The notes under the pieces are model-generated. The model saw only the letters and a program-made list of their open reading frames with translations. It had not been told where the DNA came from and did not search any database. A DNA stretch of 45,724 nt from a virus. Numbering within the stretch: position 1 is the stretch's first letter; each line of letters starts with the position of its first letter. The translations under genes and the position numbers were made by a program. Shown piece by piece: positions 37,523 through 45,724 of this stretch. The stretch lies in IMG/VR virus record IMGVR_UViG_3300049893_001162, positions 1 through 45,724 of that record; one strand, given 5' to 3'.

Positions 37523-38493
37523 GCATTACTCCCAATCACGAAGCCTACGGATGCACTGTAAGAAGCAGGAATACTAGTTACAAAAGCAGTTCCAGCATTG
37601 CTGGTAGTTGTTCCATTTACATTTGTAGCTTTGCAACGATAGTTTCTTCCAGCGTCACTAGCCTTGCTAAGAGTAGGAGTAGTATAATTTGCAGTCGTAG
37701 CTCCGCTTCCTCCAGTTACATTACTCCAAGTTCCACCTCCAGGAGCTTGAGTTTCCCATTGATAACTTGTAGCTCCGCTGGCTGTTATTGAAAAAGTTCC
37801 AGCAACTCCATCTGCAATTATTTGATTAATTGGTTGTACAGTGATTACAGGAAGTGCTGTACTTTCTCTAAATGATGCAGCCAAAGCTGCCCAGTCCATT
37901 GATGCTGAAGCAGTAGCTACTGGATCAATAGGACTTGTTGTTTCTGCGCCCCTAGATTGTCCAAGAGTAGAATTTACTGCTGATCCATCATCCCAATCTT
38001 CAGTCCATCCTGTTCCTGGAGTCCAAGTAGCAGCAACAAATTCTGCTACTCCCATAAAAGATACAATAGACTCACTTAATGCATTTATTAACGAACCAGC
38101 ATCAACTGCAGTTCCAGTTCCATTAGCAAATTCTTCATCAACTAAATCTATCTCACCAGAAGTAGCATTAACTAACCAAACTAAAAGAGTTCTAAATTCT
38201 GTAGCTGCGTTTGTTGTAAGTGTTACAGTATGTCCAGTTCCAGGAGATCCAATTTTTACATAATGCAATTCTCCCCAACTGCTATTACCGCCACCTACTT
38301 GCTGTTGCTGTAATTTAGTAAAAGCTGGACTACTTTTATTATCACTGCAAGTTGCACCAGAGGCATTATTTACTTCGTGTTTAGTAAAACAAACAATATG
38401 AGTATATCCAGTTGAATCAAATGTAGCACTTGTCAGCGTTGCGCCAGCTGACGCTATCTCTGATCCAGTAGAAAATACTTTAGAGATAGACAT
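37519..38493 (-). CDS. Ig-like domain virion protein, 324 aa
   Basis: The C-terminal about 95 residues (VITVQPINQIIADGVAGTFS, TSYQWET, SDAGRNYRCKATN) show the W and Y-x-C pattern of an immunoglobulin-like fold found in many phage surface proteins. The N-terminal about 220 residues are beta-rich (FDSTGYTHIVCFTKHEV, LLVWLVNATSG) and may form a jelly-roll-like domain. Likely a tail or capsid appendage that aids surface binding. It is coupled to the repeat-protein gene downstream. Confidence 0.7.
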   Translation of the reverse strand: MSISKVFSTGSEIASAGATLTSATFDSTGYTHIVCFTKHEVNNASGATCSDNKSSPAFTKLQQQQVGGGNSSWGELHYVKIGSPGTGHTVTLTTNAATEFRTLLVWLVNATSGEIDLVDEEFANGTGTAVDAGSLINALSESIVSFMGVAEFVAATWTPGTGWTEDWDDGSAVNSTLGQSRGAETTSPIDPVATASASMDWAALAASFRESTALPVITVQPINQIIADGVAGTFSITASGATSYQWETQAPGGGTWSNVTGGSGATTANYTTPTLSKASDAGRNYRCKATNVNGTTTSNAGTAFVTSIPASYSASVGFVIGSNA

Positions 38494-38499
38494 TAGATA

Positions 38500-38856
38500 T
38501 TAATTGATTTCTACAGATACTGCTGTGGTCATCGCTATAGATAAATTAATTCTAACTTCTGCTCTATCTCCTGCTTGAGCAAGATTTTGTAATGACATAG
38601 TAGCAGAGAGTGGAGATATAATTACACCTTGTCGTCTAGATACTTTATGTTGAAATTCTACTTCCCAAACTTTATCAAACGGTCCACCTTGACGAGAAAT
38701 AAAAATTTGTAGTATTGCACTACCGTCAGATACATCAGGCCAACCTGGTGTAGTATAACGTAATCCTATATACTTAGTTCCAACAGGAAGATTAAATGGA
38801 CCTAAAATCTGCTGTCCTAAAGGATAAGTAGTTTCTGGTAAATTAATTACTTTCAT
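38500..38856 (-). CDS. Small tail-region protein, 118 aa
   Basis: A beta-rich small protein (PVGTKYIGLRYTTPG, ILQIFISRQGGPFDKVWEVE, AEVRINLSIAMTTAVSVEI). It lies among appendage genes and has AAAGG before ATG 38856. No family was recognised; a minor tail or fibre-accessory role is likely from context. Confidence 0.6.
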   Translation of the reverse strand: MKVINLPETTYPLGQQILGPFNLPVGTKYIGLRYTTPGWPDVSDGSAILQIFISRQGGPFDKVWEVEFQHKVSRRQGVIISPLSATMSLQNLAQAGDRAEVRINLSIAMTTAVSVEIN

Positions 38857-38874
38857 ATTATGAACCTTTGTATT

Positions 38875-39762
38875 TTAAGCCATTCTACGAACACGCATCA
38901 TTGTACGATTACTTCCTCTGATAGTAATCTGAGAAGCAGCAATTTCTGATCTTGCTTGCAGCTGTACAGTTCCTGGCGTAGAACCATTTACAATAATCCA
39001 ACTTCCACGAAATGGAACATCTGAAGTAGCAGCATCAACTCCAGCAGTGCCAGTTCCAATTATAGCTGCGTCAGCTCTTTGAAGTGCAGAACCTAAAGCA
39101 GTTCCAGAAGTTGGATGCCATATCATTCCAACAACACTACCTGCACTGGGTATATCAAATGCTAGACCCATACCAGTAGTAGTTGCTGCTGATTGCATTA
39201 CACCAATTACATCTACCTGATAAACTCCATTTGCTGCAGCTTCAAACGCAAGTCCTGTGACATTGGAAAGAGTAGTAGTACTATTAGTATAATCCGATCC
39301 AGAGAGTAGATAGTTACATTCATGATCTTGGTGTACAATTCGCATATCAGTGATCTGATCTGCACTGATTGTAGTATCGTTTGCTGGCACATAAACTATT
39401 GCAAGAACCACATCATTTGCAGTTCTTGCAGGAGGTTTAGGAGCAGCTGCTGCCGTACCAGCTCTTACAGCAATAGCTCCACCACTGGTAATAACTACTA
39501 AATCTAGACGTGGGTTTGTAGCATTTGCTGTAGTAATTGTAGCATTACCTGCAGTGAAATTCTTAAGTACACCATTACTAACTACCTGTCCTGCAGAAAC
39601 TGCAACAGTCATATCTGGTGTACCTTGAGCAGTTACAGCAGCACCAGTTATGACATAGTTAGTTCCAGCAAGTCCTTCAACAAGAATCTCTAGCTGCTCT
39701 TGGAACAGAATGCTTTGTATGTCATTCTGTCCCTCTCCCTTGTCTGGAATAGTCCAAGGCAT
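38875..39762 (-). CDS. Tail appendage/fibre protein, 295 aa
   Basis: The N-terminal half (MPWTIPDKGEGQNDIQSILF, then VTAQGTPDMTVAVSAGQVV and VVLAIVYVPANDT) is of the kind found in phage tail-associated baseplate or fibre proteins, with repeated beta strands. The C-terminal half (NYLLSGSDYTNSTTTLSNVT, GVYQVDVIGVMQSA) resembles a C1q/TNF-like or jelly-roll fibre-head fold. ATG 39762 has AGGAA upstream. The role in host contact is inferred from context. Confidence 0.6.
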   Translation of the reverse strand: MPWTIPDKGEGQNDIQSILFQEQLEILVEGLAGTNYVITGAAVTAQGTPDMTVAVSAGQVVSNGVLKNFTAGNATITTANATNPRLDLVVITSGGAIAVRAGTAAAAPKPPARTANDVVLAIVYVPANDTTISADQITDMRIVHQDHECNYLLSGSDYTNSTTTLSNVTGLAFEAAANGVYQVDVIGVMQSAATTTGMGLAFDIPSAGSVVGMIWHPTSGTALGSALQRADAAIIGTGTAGVDAATSDVPFRGSWIIVNGSTPGTVQLQARSEIAASQITIRGSNRTMMRVRRMA

Positions 39763-39777
39763 TGCAGTTCCTAGACG

Positions 39778-40182
39778 CTAGTCTGCATTGATCTTCGGAG
39801 TCACAGTGTAAGTGTCTCCATTGTTTGCAGGAGTAAATGATGTAGTTGTTTCCACATACATAAGAATTCCACTTACAGCCTGGTGCAATCCGTAACCGAA
39901 GATAGTAGGATTCGTAGTAAGTGGACCAGTGAAAGTAAACACTTGTGCAGCATTATATGTAGCATCTGTAGGACTGGTAGTACCGAAAGTCCAGTTTGCT
40001 CCAGTAAGACTCTTATCTGCATAGCCACCGCCAGTAGCTTTTGTGTAGCTACTAATAGTGTCAGTTTCTGCTGGCGTTATATTATTTGCAAAAAGAAATA
40101 GCGTCTGGTTCTGTGGAGCAGTCTGATTCAGAAAGTTACGCAGTGCCAGTTCTTCGCCATCCTGAGGAACAAAGATAGTCAT
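39778..40182 (-). CDS. Tail-region protein, 134 aa
   Basis: A beta-rich protein (FVPQDGEELALRNFLNQ at the start, NQTLFLFANNITPAETDT, IFGYGLHQAVSGILMYVETT) that looks like a fibre- or appendage-type protein. ATG 40182 has AGGAG at good spacing. No family was recognised. It lies in a chain of short appendage genes. Confidence 0.6.
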   Translation of the reverse strand: MTIFVPQDGEELALRNFLNQTAPQNQTLFLFANNITPAETDTISSYTKATGGGYADKSLTGANWTFGTTSPTDATYNAAQVFTFTGPLTTNPTIFGYGLHQAVSGILMYVETTTSFTPANNGDTYTVTPKINAD

Positions 40183-40190
40183 GTCTGCTC

Positions 40191-40493
40191 CTAGTCAAAA
40201 TAGCCAAATTTAGCTGCACGCTCAGGAGTAGGACGCCGTTTTTCAGGAATCTCACTGAGTTTAGCTTGACGTAGAAGCATAAGATCAAAAATCATTTCTT
40301 TAGCAACAGTAGTTCCTTCTACTGGATCACAGAAATGAATCTCTACTGCTCCATTAGTAGGATTGAAGTCAGCAAGAATACCTATATCCTTACCTCTCAT
40401 GACCCACATACCACGACGAATCATGATACGTGTAGGAAGTACAAGTTGCGCATTTTCCTCTGCTTTTTTCTTAAAGAAGTTTCCGAAGATCAT
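40191..40493 (-). CDS. Small protein, 100 aa
   Basis: A basic, soluble protein with a beta-strand core (RIMIRRGMWVMRGKDIGILA, VEIHFCDPVEGTTVAKE) followed by a helical part rich in Lys/Arg/Glu. The middle resembles an SH3-like barrel, but that is impressionistic. ATG 40493 has GGAG upstream and overlaps the end of the preceding gene closely. Function unknown. Confidence 0.55.
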   Translation of the reverse strand: MIFGNFFKKKAEENAQLVLPTRIMIRRGMWVMRGKDIGILADFNPTNGAVEIHFCDPVEGTTVAKEMIFDLMLLRQAKLSEIPEKRRPTPERAAKFGYFD

Positions 40494-40495
40494 GA

Positions 40496-40816
40496 TTATA
40501 CTCCATCCCCTTCAACAATGTGCAAAGTGTTGCCTGCAACATCACCTATACATGTAAAGTGAGTTACAGAGAGTGGATCAAGATTAAATACTTCCACAGA
40601 ATTAGGAAGCATACGAATTCCGTTTGCAGAAGTCGCAGGACCAACACCGCTACCACCAAAAAGAATCCAGGTAGTATTAGCTCCAGCATTTACTACTCGT
40701 AAAGCACTCAGATGAGAGCTGCGATTAAGAGCAGTAGCTGCACTAGAAACTACACCTACTGCTACGTTTACTGGAGTGTAATCAATCTTTGGATAGAATG
40801 CTTTATTTGAATACAT
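40496..40816 (-). CDS. Small virion-associated protein, 106 aa
   Basis: A beta-rich protein (YTPVNVAVGVVSSAATALNR, NTTWILFGGSGVGPATSANG, NSVEVFNLDPLSVTHFTCIG) similar in style to small head or tail decoration-type proteins. It begins at ATG 40816, overlapping the TAA of the giant protein gene (TAATG), so the two are coupled. No family was recognised. Confidence 0.6.
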   Translation of the reverse strand: MYSNKAFYPKIDYTPVNVAVGVVSSAATALNRSSHLSALRVVNAGANTTWILFGGSGVGPATSANGIRMLPNSVEVFNLDPLSVTHFTCIGDVAGNTLHIVEGDGV

Positions 40817-43800
40817 TACTGATAACTCCTTCCATCTGCGTAAGGTTCGCTTCCCATAAGAAGCTGCATTTGTTGCGAGGTCGGTGACTTAAGATTTTCT
40901 GCAATTCTATTTACCTGTGACTCTTTTGCATTTTTTACTTGCTCCATCATCCACTTATTAAAATTCCTTCCATCACCGCCACGCTCAGTATACGCTTTAG
41001 CGAAGTTTTCAATCTGCTGGGGATTGGGCATCTCACCATCTATAGTGACTGTCTTAAATGCTTCACCAAGCGCAAGTCTTTTACGACGATCATAAGCAGC
41101 ATAACCAAGGAATCTATGCATTGCGTCTATGAGTCGTGCCTCATCAAATGGCTTACCTCCACTCAGACGTATTAGACTGGAGTAGGAAAAGAGATCATTA
41201 GCACCAAGAATATTTCCACGAGTACTGGTACTGTAAACTGGTCCACCGTCCACTCCACGAAGAACTTGAGAAAGTCCTGCAAGTGGACGATTAATTCCTG
41301 AATGCTCAATTCCTTGAAGTACACTTTCCCAAACTGCACCACCATTGGCAACCTTAGAAAAACTTTCCTGCATACTACCAATGAATTTTCCAAAGACACT
41401 AACAATTGGAATATCTAGTGGATTTACTGGAATTATTGTAGGATGCCGAGGGTTAATATCTCCACGAGTATAGAGATTAGCTCCTAAGACATTACTAGGA
41501 ATCCCATACATGAGGAAATCAGCAGCAGTATTACCAAATACTCCATAAGTCGCAGTATAAAGATCTCTGTGTTGTGTATTTCCAGATGCGGTACCAATAA
41601 TATGCTGATTAATAAAACTAAAACCAGGAAGTCCATTAAGACCGTAAATAGTTCCTTGTAAGCCAAGAAGCATTGCTGCATCTTTTGCACTTCCCTCTCC
41701 TACGTAACGTAAAAGTTGTTGGAGAAGATTGAACTGATAGGTCTGGAAAAGACCAACAGCTTGACCAATGGGTCCTTGGAAAACTAGCGGTCTCTGGCTA
41801 GCAAGAATGTTTCCTTGAGTACGATTTACAAAAGTACGAATATATGTAATTGCTTCATCAGCACTTATAACTCCCACCTGCTCTGCAACATCTGTGATCT
41901 GCTTCATTACATGGGCTGCAACAAAGCGATTCATTTCTTCTGCATGAGAGTTACCAGTCCACTTCTCTCCTAAGTCTCCAAGTTTCTTAGCTGCAGCAAA
42001 TGCTCTGCCCATACGAGCATTAAGATCAGTAACATTCTCGCTTCCACGAAGTGTAAGTTCATCAAGCATCCTGTGATACTGATTAGTGAGATCAGTCACA
42101 TAACCTAGTCGCTTAAATTCATCAAGCAATGCTGGATTTTGAACAGCAGAAATGTAATCTGCATGAGCTTTTGCAATCATTTTCCCAGCAGATTTAAGTT
42201 GTACAGTGGAGCCAGGAATTGGAGTGCTCATAAGTTCTGCCAGCTTTCCTGCAGCTGCAGAATCATTTGCTTCTATTGCTTTAAGCAGTGAACGGGTCTC
42301 TGCTCCAAGCATTACTTGAGAACCCACTGCATTGTTTATTGCATTCAATGGGTCCCAGCGAAGAATTGTAGTTGCGAGTACAGCATTAGCCTCTCGTACA
42401 AATTTACTAAGAGCACCACGAGGAGCAGTGTGATTTGCAGCAATAAGAGACTCAACACTGTCATATGCAGTCTTAAGTCCATATCGCTCCATAGCAGAAT
42501 TTACTGCATTCAAATCATCTACTGTGTAAGTCTTGTTCCAAGCACCACCAACTGCACGAGCTGCTTCACTAAACGCACGATCAATCATGCGATTAGCTGC
42601 ACTCAGCATTGGATACTCTTGAATCTTACTGATATCCAGAGCTGTTTTAATGTAGTTTACATACGGATTTTTTACAATGTTCTCTGCAAATTTTCTATCG
42701 TATGCGTAGCGAGAAAGTGCAATGCCAGTATATTGTTCTCCAAGTTTTTCAAGTTCTGCAAACTCTTTCTCGTATCTCATGCTCACCATGTCGCGAGCAG
42801 CAATATCTTCCTGGCGCAGATGCCAATTCATGAGATCATCTGCAATTTGCTGTGGATCAGTTTTTGGAAGAAATTGACTATTCACACCACGACGTTTAAG
42901 ATTTATATCGATATTACTATTGTGGAGTGTACGCTCGTAATCATACTGACCAATGGCTTTATAGTATTCTTCAGTCTCTCCTTTTGTAACTATTTTGTAT
43001 TCTGAAGGAATACGATTCTTAAGCGCTTCCAGATCTTTAGCTGTAGCCGCATGCACCATGCGTACACGACCACTAGCTTCAGCAGTTACAGTCTCATCTA
43101 CGACAAAGAAGAAATGATTGTAATCTCGTGGATCAGGTTTAGGAACATATACAACATCATGACGAAGAGATTGTTCTAAACCCTGTACTGCTCTACGTTC
43201 CTGTTGCGCAAGAAGTCTTTCACCATTACGCTGTACGTGATTACGAATTACTTCCAGAGTTTCTGGATTAGCAATCTGAATCTGTAGCGGAGCACCTTCC
43301 TGCACAGGTTTGAATTCTATGTTTCTTCCTGCACGTACTGCAGTTTCCCACTCTACTAATCGCTGAGGACGCAGCATACCATCTGGCATGAGAACATAGT
43401 TCTCTGCAGTACTGGCAAGACGTTGAAATATTGCTTGAAGTTCTAAAGCAGCTTCACTGTTTCCTTTAAGCTTAATGAGTGAAGGTTCTATAGTTCCACG
43501 AGCTATATCTCGTAAATTGTTTTTAAGTGCATTAGTGCTGGCTCCAATGCTTTCCATCATGGAAGCAAGAGAGCCATAGTTACCATTAGCAAAAGAAAAT
43601 AGTCCACTACCTGCACCAAAGCGATTGGCACCAAGAATTGCTTGTTCTGGAATATCAAAAAACTGATCAAAGAAAGCACCAAACTGACTTGGAGCAGCAA
43701 GCACGTGATTAACTTGCTGCATGTGCAATTTTTCTTTTGCTTTCAGATAAGCAAGTCCACGTAAGAAGTCACCATTTTCTTTAATAATGTCTTGCTTATA

Positions 43801-45724
43801 CCCGATCTGTGCCCACTGTGGAAGTTTATACAGATCATACTGTCCACGTTCCTCTTTCCATAAACCCTTAGCAATAAGATCAGCTTGGTATTCTTTCTGG
43901 TAGCTTTGGTATGCAAAGAGATCACGAGTCACATCATCAGATACTGCACCTTCTAGATAAGTTCTACGAACATTAAGAAGTTTTGCAATGTCGTCAGAAT
44001 TTAGTGCTTCTCGTAATCTTTTCTGCAAAGATCTAGCTTGTGCATCACTGATGTTTCCACTCAAGAGATTCTTAACATGCAATCTCTCGCGAAGCAGATT
44101 AGCTGCAATCTCTTCTTTAGTCTGTGCAATATGAGAAAACAGAAGTCTGCCTTCAGCTTCAAAAACTTCTCCACTAAAAGCTTGTATCTTTACTCTTTTT
44201 CCTAATTCATACGCACGCTCAAGAAGAGGAAAGTCAGTAGCTTTTATAACATCTGGCAGAATCTCCCCAGTCACTGAACGTGCCCAGATGTATCTAGCTT
44301 CTACTTTCAGCGGATTGCTAAGAAGAGTATCTAAACCAATACTCTCTTTTACACTGAATAGCTGCTTTCTAATGAATCCATCTAAGTCTTTTTCCGTGTC
44401 AGAAATACCTATAACACGTGGTTTCTCACCAACTACCTTACCAGCATCATCTCCCCAGAGTTTAACATACATAATGCTCTTAAGTTGCTTAGCTTCTGCA
44501 GCCATACGCAACTCATAGACATTATCAATAAAACCAGTTGCATCTACTAGCTTACCACGATTAATAGAAGAGATTGCTTCATCTATATTTCTTACAATCT
44601 CATCCTGCTCATCTCCTCTGTAGATCTTTTTAAATCTCTCCAGTCTACGAATAAGACCTTTAGGAGAAAGTTTTTCCAGCTCCTCGCTTTCAAATGCTAC
44701 TGCAGTACTTTGTTTAACTGCAGTATTACGCTTTATAAGTCTCTGTAGAGAACTAGAAATATCATCAACAGCTTGCAGAGAAACAGATTCATCACGAGCA
44801 ATTTCTTTAGAAAGCTTAAGAATATCATTAACTCTGCCTACTTGCACAGAGCCAAGAATATTCTTCATTACCTGATCTGAATCCATTCCACGTAAAGCAT
44901 TATACATGGATTCAGTTAAAATTTGGTCTCCTCCAGCCATCTCACCAAGCTGAGTACGAACAGCATTCCAGATACTATTATTACGTGTAGCTGCTTGCTG
45001 AGTGAATCGCTTAACAAAATCCTGCATAGCAGAATCTTGTCCAAGTTTCTTTGTTGCAAGTGCTGCGCCAATTTCTGGCTCTGGAGTATTCTTTAGTGCC
45101 TCAAGCCAAGTAACAATCCTATCAGAAGGAGAAACACCAGCACTAAGTTCCGGAGTAAAAGTATAAGCCTTTTCGATTTCATCTACTGCACTTACAGTCT
45201 TTTTGATTGTGCCAAAAGTCTTAGCAGCTGAAAATACACCGCCAATACCTGCACCTAGTACAGTACCTAATGCAATGTTTTTAACAATATCATCAATCTC
45301 CATATCTTCAAGGACAGGAGATTTGAACATGGTAGCAGCTACAGCAGTTTCAAATGCTGCACTCTGTAAAGCAGCATCTCCAAAACCACTGGCTATTGCA
45401 CGAATAGTATTAGCATTGATGGAAGAGAACGTAGTCTGCGCTGTAGCAATCTGCCGTACACTCTGTGCAGTCCAGTAATCTACAGAAGGATTAAGAAGTC
45501 CTACTGCTTTACCTAGTGTACTGCCAATTCTACCAGTTTCTTTAGCAGCAAGTAAAGCTTTTTGCCCAGCACTAAGAACTTTAACACCTGCAAGACCAGG
45601 AATAAGACTGCTACCAATAAAACCTACAAGATCAGCAGCTTGTTTATTTTCCTTGTAGTACTGTCCCAGATCACTATCAAGCTCGCTTACCCATTCGAAT
45701 GCGTCATTGTATTCTTTTTCTGCT
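40816..45724 (-). CDS. Giant virion protein (1,715 aa in total), body; continues at 366
   Basis: The minus-strand frame is open from the stop at 40816 to the window end and continues at base 366 when the ends are joined. The part shown before the end is residues about 123-1715. An internal apolar stretch (IALGTVLGAGIGGVFSAA, about residues 229-246) could contact membrane. The C-terminal third is helical with conserved-looking WDPLNAINN, NRTQGNILASQRPLVFQG, GLFQTYQFNLLQQLL segments, like the large-polyvalent-protein-associated (LPD38-type) C-terminal domains in giant phage proteins. It is probably ejected with DNA as an internal core protein. No catalytic motif was found. The function is inferred. 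Confidence 0.8.
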   Translation of the reverse strand, partial: AEKEYNDAFEWVSELDSDLGQYYKENKQAADLVGFIGSSLIPGLAGVKVLSAGQKALLAAKETGRIGSTLGKAVGLLNPSVDYWTAQSVRQIATAQTTFSSINANTIRAIASGFGDAALQSAAFETAVAATMFKSPVLEDMEIDDIVKNIALGTVLGAGIGGVFSAAKTFGTIKKTVSAVDEIEKAYTFTPELSAGVSPSDRIVTWLEALKNTPEPEIGAALATKKLGQDSAMQDFVKRFTQQAATRNNSIWNAVRTQLGEMAGGDQILTESMYNALRGMDSDQVMKNILGSVQVGRVNDILKLSKEIARDESVSLQAVDDISSSLQRLIKRNTAVKQSTAVAFESEELEKLSPKGLIRRLERFKKIYRGDEQDEIVRNIDEAISSINRGKLVDATGFIDNVYELRMAAEAKQLKSIMYVKLWGDDAGKVVGEKPRVIGISDTEKDLDGFIRKQLFSVKESIGLDTLLSNPLKVEARYIWARSVTGEILPDVIKATDFPLLERAYELGKRVKIQAFSGEVFEAEGRLLFSHIAQTKEEIAANLLRERLHVKNLLSGNISDAQARSLQKRLREALNSDDIAKLLNVRRTYLEGAVSDDVTRDLFAYQSYQKEYQADLIAKGLWKEERGQYDLYKLPQWAQIGYKQDIIKENGDFLRGLAYLKAKEKLHMQQVNHVLAAPSQFGAFFDQFFDIPEQAILGANRFGAGSGLFSFANGNYGSLASMMESIGASTNALKNNLRDIARGTIEPSLIKLKGNSEAALELQAIFQRLASTAENYVLMPDGMLRPQRLVEWETAVRAGRNIEFKPVQEGAPLQIQIANPETLEVIRNHVQRNGERLLAQQERRAVQGLEQSLRHDVVYVPKPDPRDYNHFFFVVDETVTAEASGRVRMVHAATAKDLEALKNRIPSEYKIVTKGETEEYYKAIGQYDYERTLHNSNIDINLKRRGVNSQFLPKTDPQQIADDLMNWHLRQEDIAARDMVSMRYEKEFAELEKLGEQYTGIALSRYAYDRKFAENIVKNPYVNYIKTALDISKIQEYPMLSAANRMIDRAFSEAARAVGGAWNKTYTVDDLNAVNSAMERYGLKTAYDSVESLIAANHTAPRGALSKFVREANAVLATTILRWDPLNAINNAVGSQVMLGAETRSLLKAIEANDSAAAGKLAELMSTPIPGSTVQLKSAGKMIAKAHADYISAVQNPALLDEFKRLGYVTDLTNQYHRMLDELTLRGSENVTDLNARMGRAFAAAKKLGDLGEKWTGNSHAEEMNRFVAAHVMKQITDVAEQVGVISADEAITYIRTFVNRTQGNILASQRPLVFQGPIGQAVGLFQTYQFNLLQQLLRYVGEGSAKDAAMLLGLQGTIYGLNGLPGFSFINQHIIGTASGNTQHRDLYTATYGVFGNTAADFLMYGIPSNVLGANLYTRGDINPRHPTIIPVNPLDIPIVSVFGKFIGSMQESFSKVANGGAVWESVLQGIEHSGINRPLAGLSQVLRGVDGGPVYSTSTRGNILGANDLFSYSSLIRLSGGKPFDEARLIDAMHRFLGYAAYDRRKRLALGEAFKTVTIDGEMPNPQQIENFAKAYTERGGDGRNFNKWMMEQVKNAKESQVNRIAENLKSPTSQQMQLLMGSEPYADGRSYQ
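45598..45724. repeat. Right copy of 127-bp terminal direct repeat
   Basis: Identical to bases 1-127; see the left copy. The unique circle length is 45,597 bp. Confidence 0.95.

Noticed and set aside
42316-43005. 229-codon plus-strand frame opposite the giant virion protein
   Set aside because: Cys/Ile/Ser-rich sequence typical of an antisense shadow; no ribosome-binding site or promoter.

Overview
The window is a complete or nearly complete tailed-phage genome of about 45.6 kb. Bases 1-127 are repeated exactly at 45598-45724, so the two ends join into a circle of 45,597 bp. A long reading frame runs uninterrupted through that junction. The repeat is exactly 127 bp, lies inside a gene, and equals a common assembler k-mer, so it looks like the overlap of a circularly permuted or circular assembly rather than a true packaged end. 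Short-tailed (podovirus-like) architecture is suggested by the order TerS, TerL, portal, scaffold, capsid, gp4-like adaptor and tailspike. There is no tape-measure or sheath gene. There is no phage RNA polymerase or integrase, so the phage probably uses host RNA polymerase and is probably lytic. The base composition is AT-rich. The host is probably a gammaproteobacterium or relative: sigma70-like promoters, an rrn-type boxA and two tRNAs (CAU and Leu-UAA) point that way, but nothing fixes the species.

The layout is cleanly bipartite. A control region (about 16.77-17.1 kb) separates two divergent transcription units. The left (minus-strand) late unit runs from the small terminase at 16764 down to position 1, continues from 45597, and ends at 36713. 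It holds packaging genes, a HEIQH metallopeptidase-like protein, portal, scaffold, capsid, a tiny protein with a double-glycine-leader-like motif, the adaptor, tailspike, a tail hub-like protein, two membrane proteins that are lysis candidates, two internal-virion-type proteins, a 1,715-residue giant protein crossing the junction, and small tail/appendage proteins. The right (plus-strand) early/middle unit runs from 17117 to 36633. It holds many small genes, two tRNAs, an SF1B helicase, a Cas4-like nuclease, a RecA-like (Sak4-type) ATPase, a dNMP kinase, a candidate ssDNA-binding protein, a MazG-like protein, PolA-type DNA polymerase, a D5/DUF3987-like ATPase, a GH108 endolysin, ThyX and an exonuclease. 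The two units converge on an intrinsic terminator at about 36.65 kb.

The least ordinary parts are non-coding. Between 17.82 and 18.31 kb lies a symmetrical array of GTCAA/TTGAC 8-mers flanking a long hairpin, a good candidate replication origin or control locus. The early leader carries an rrn-like boxA followed by a hairpin. A branched, about 100-nt structured RNA sits at 25058-25157. A possible H-type pseudoknot covers the ribosome-binding site of a membrane-protein gene at 3948-3990. Capsid-region genes and three early genes (17117, 24331, 28560) use visibly more CTG/CGT-type codons than their neighbours, which suggests high expression.
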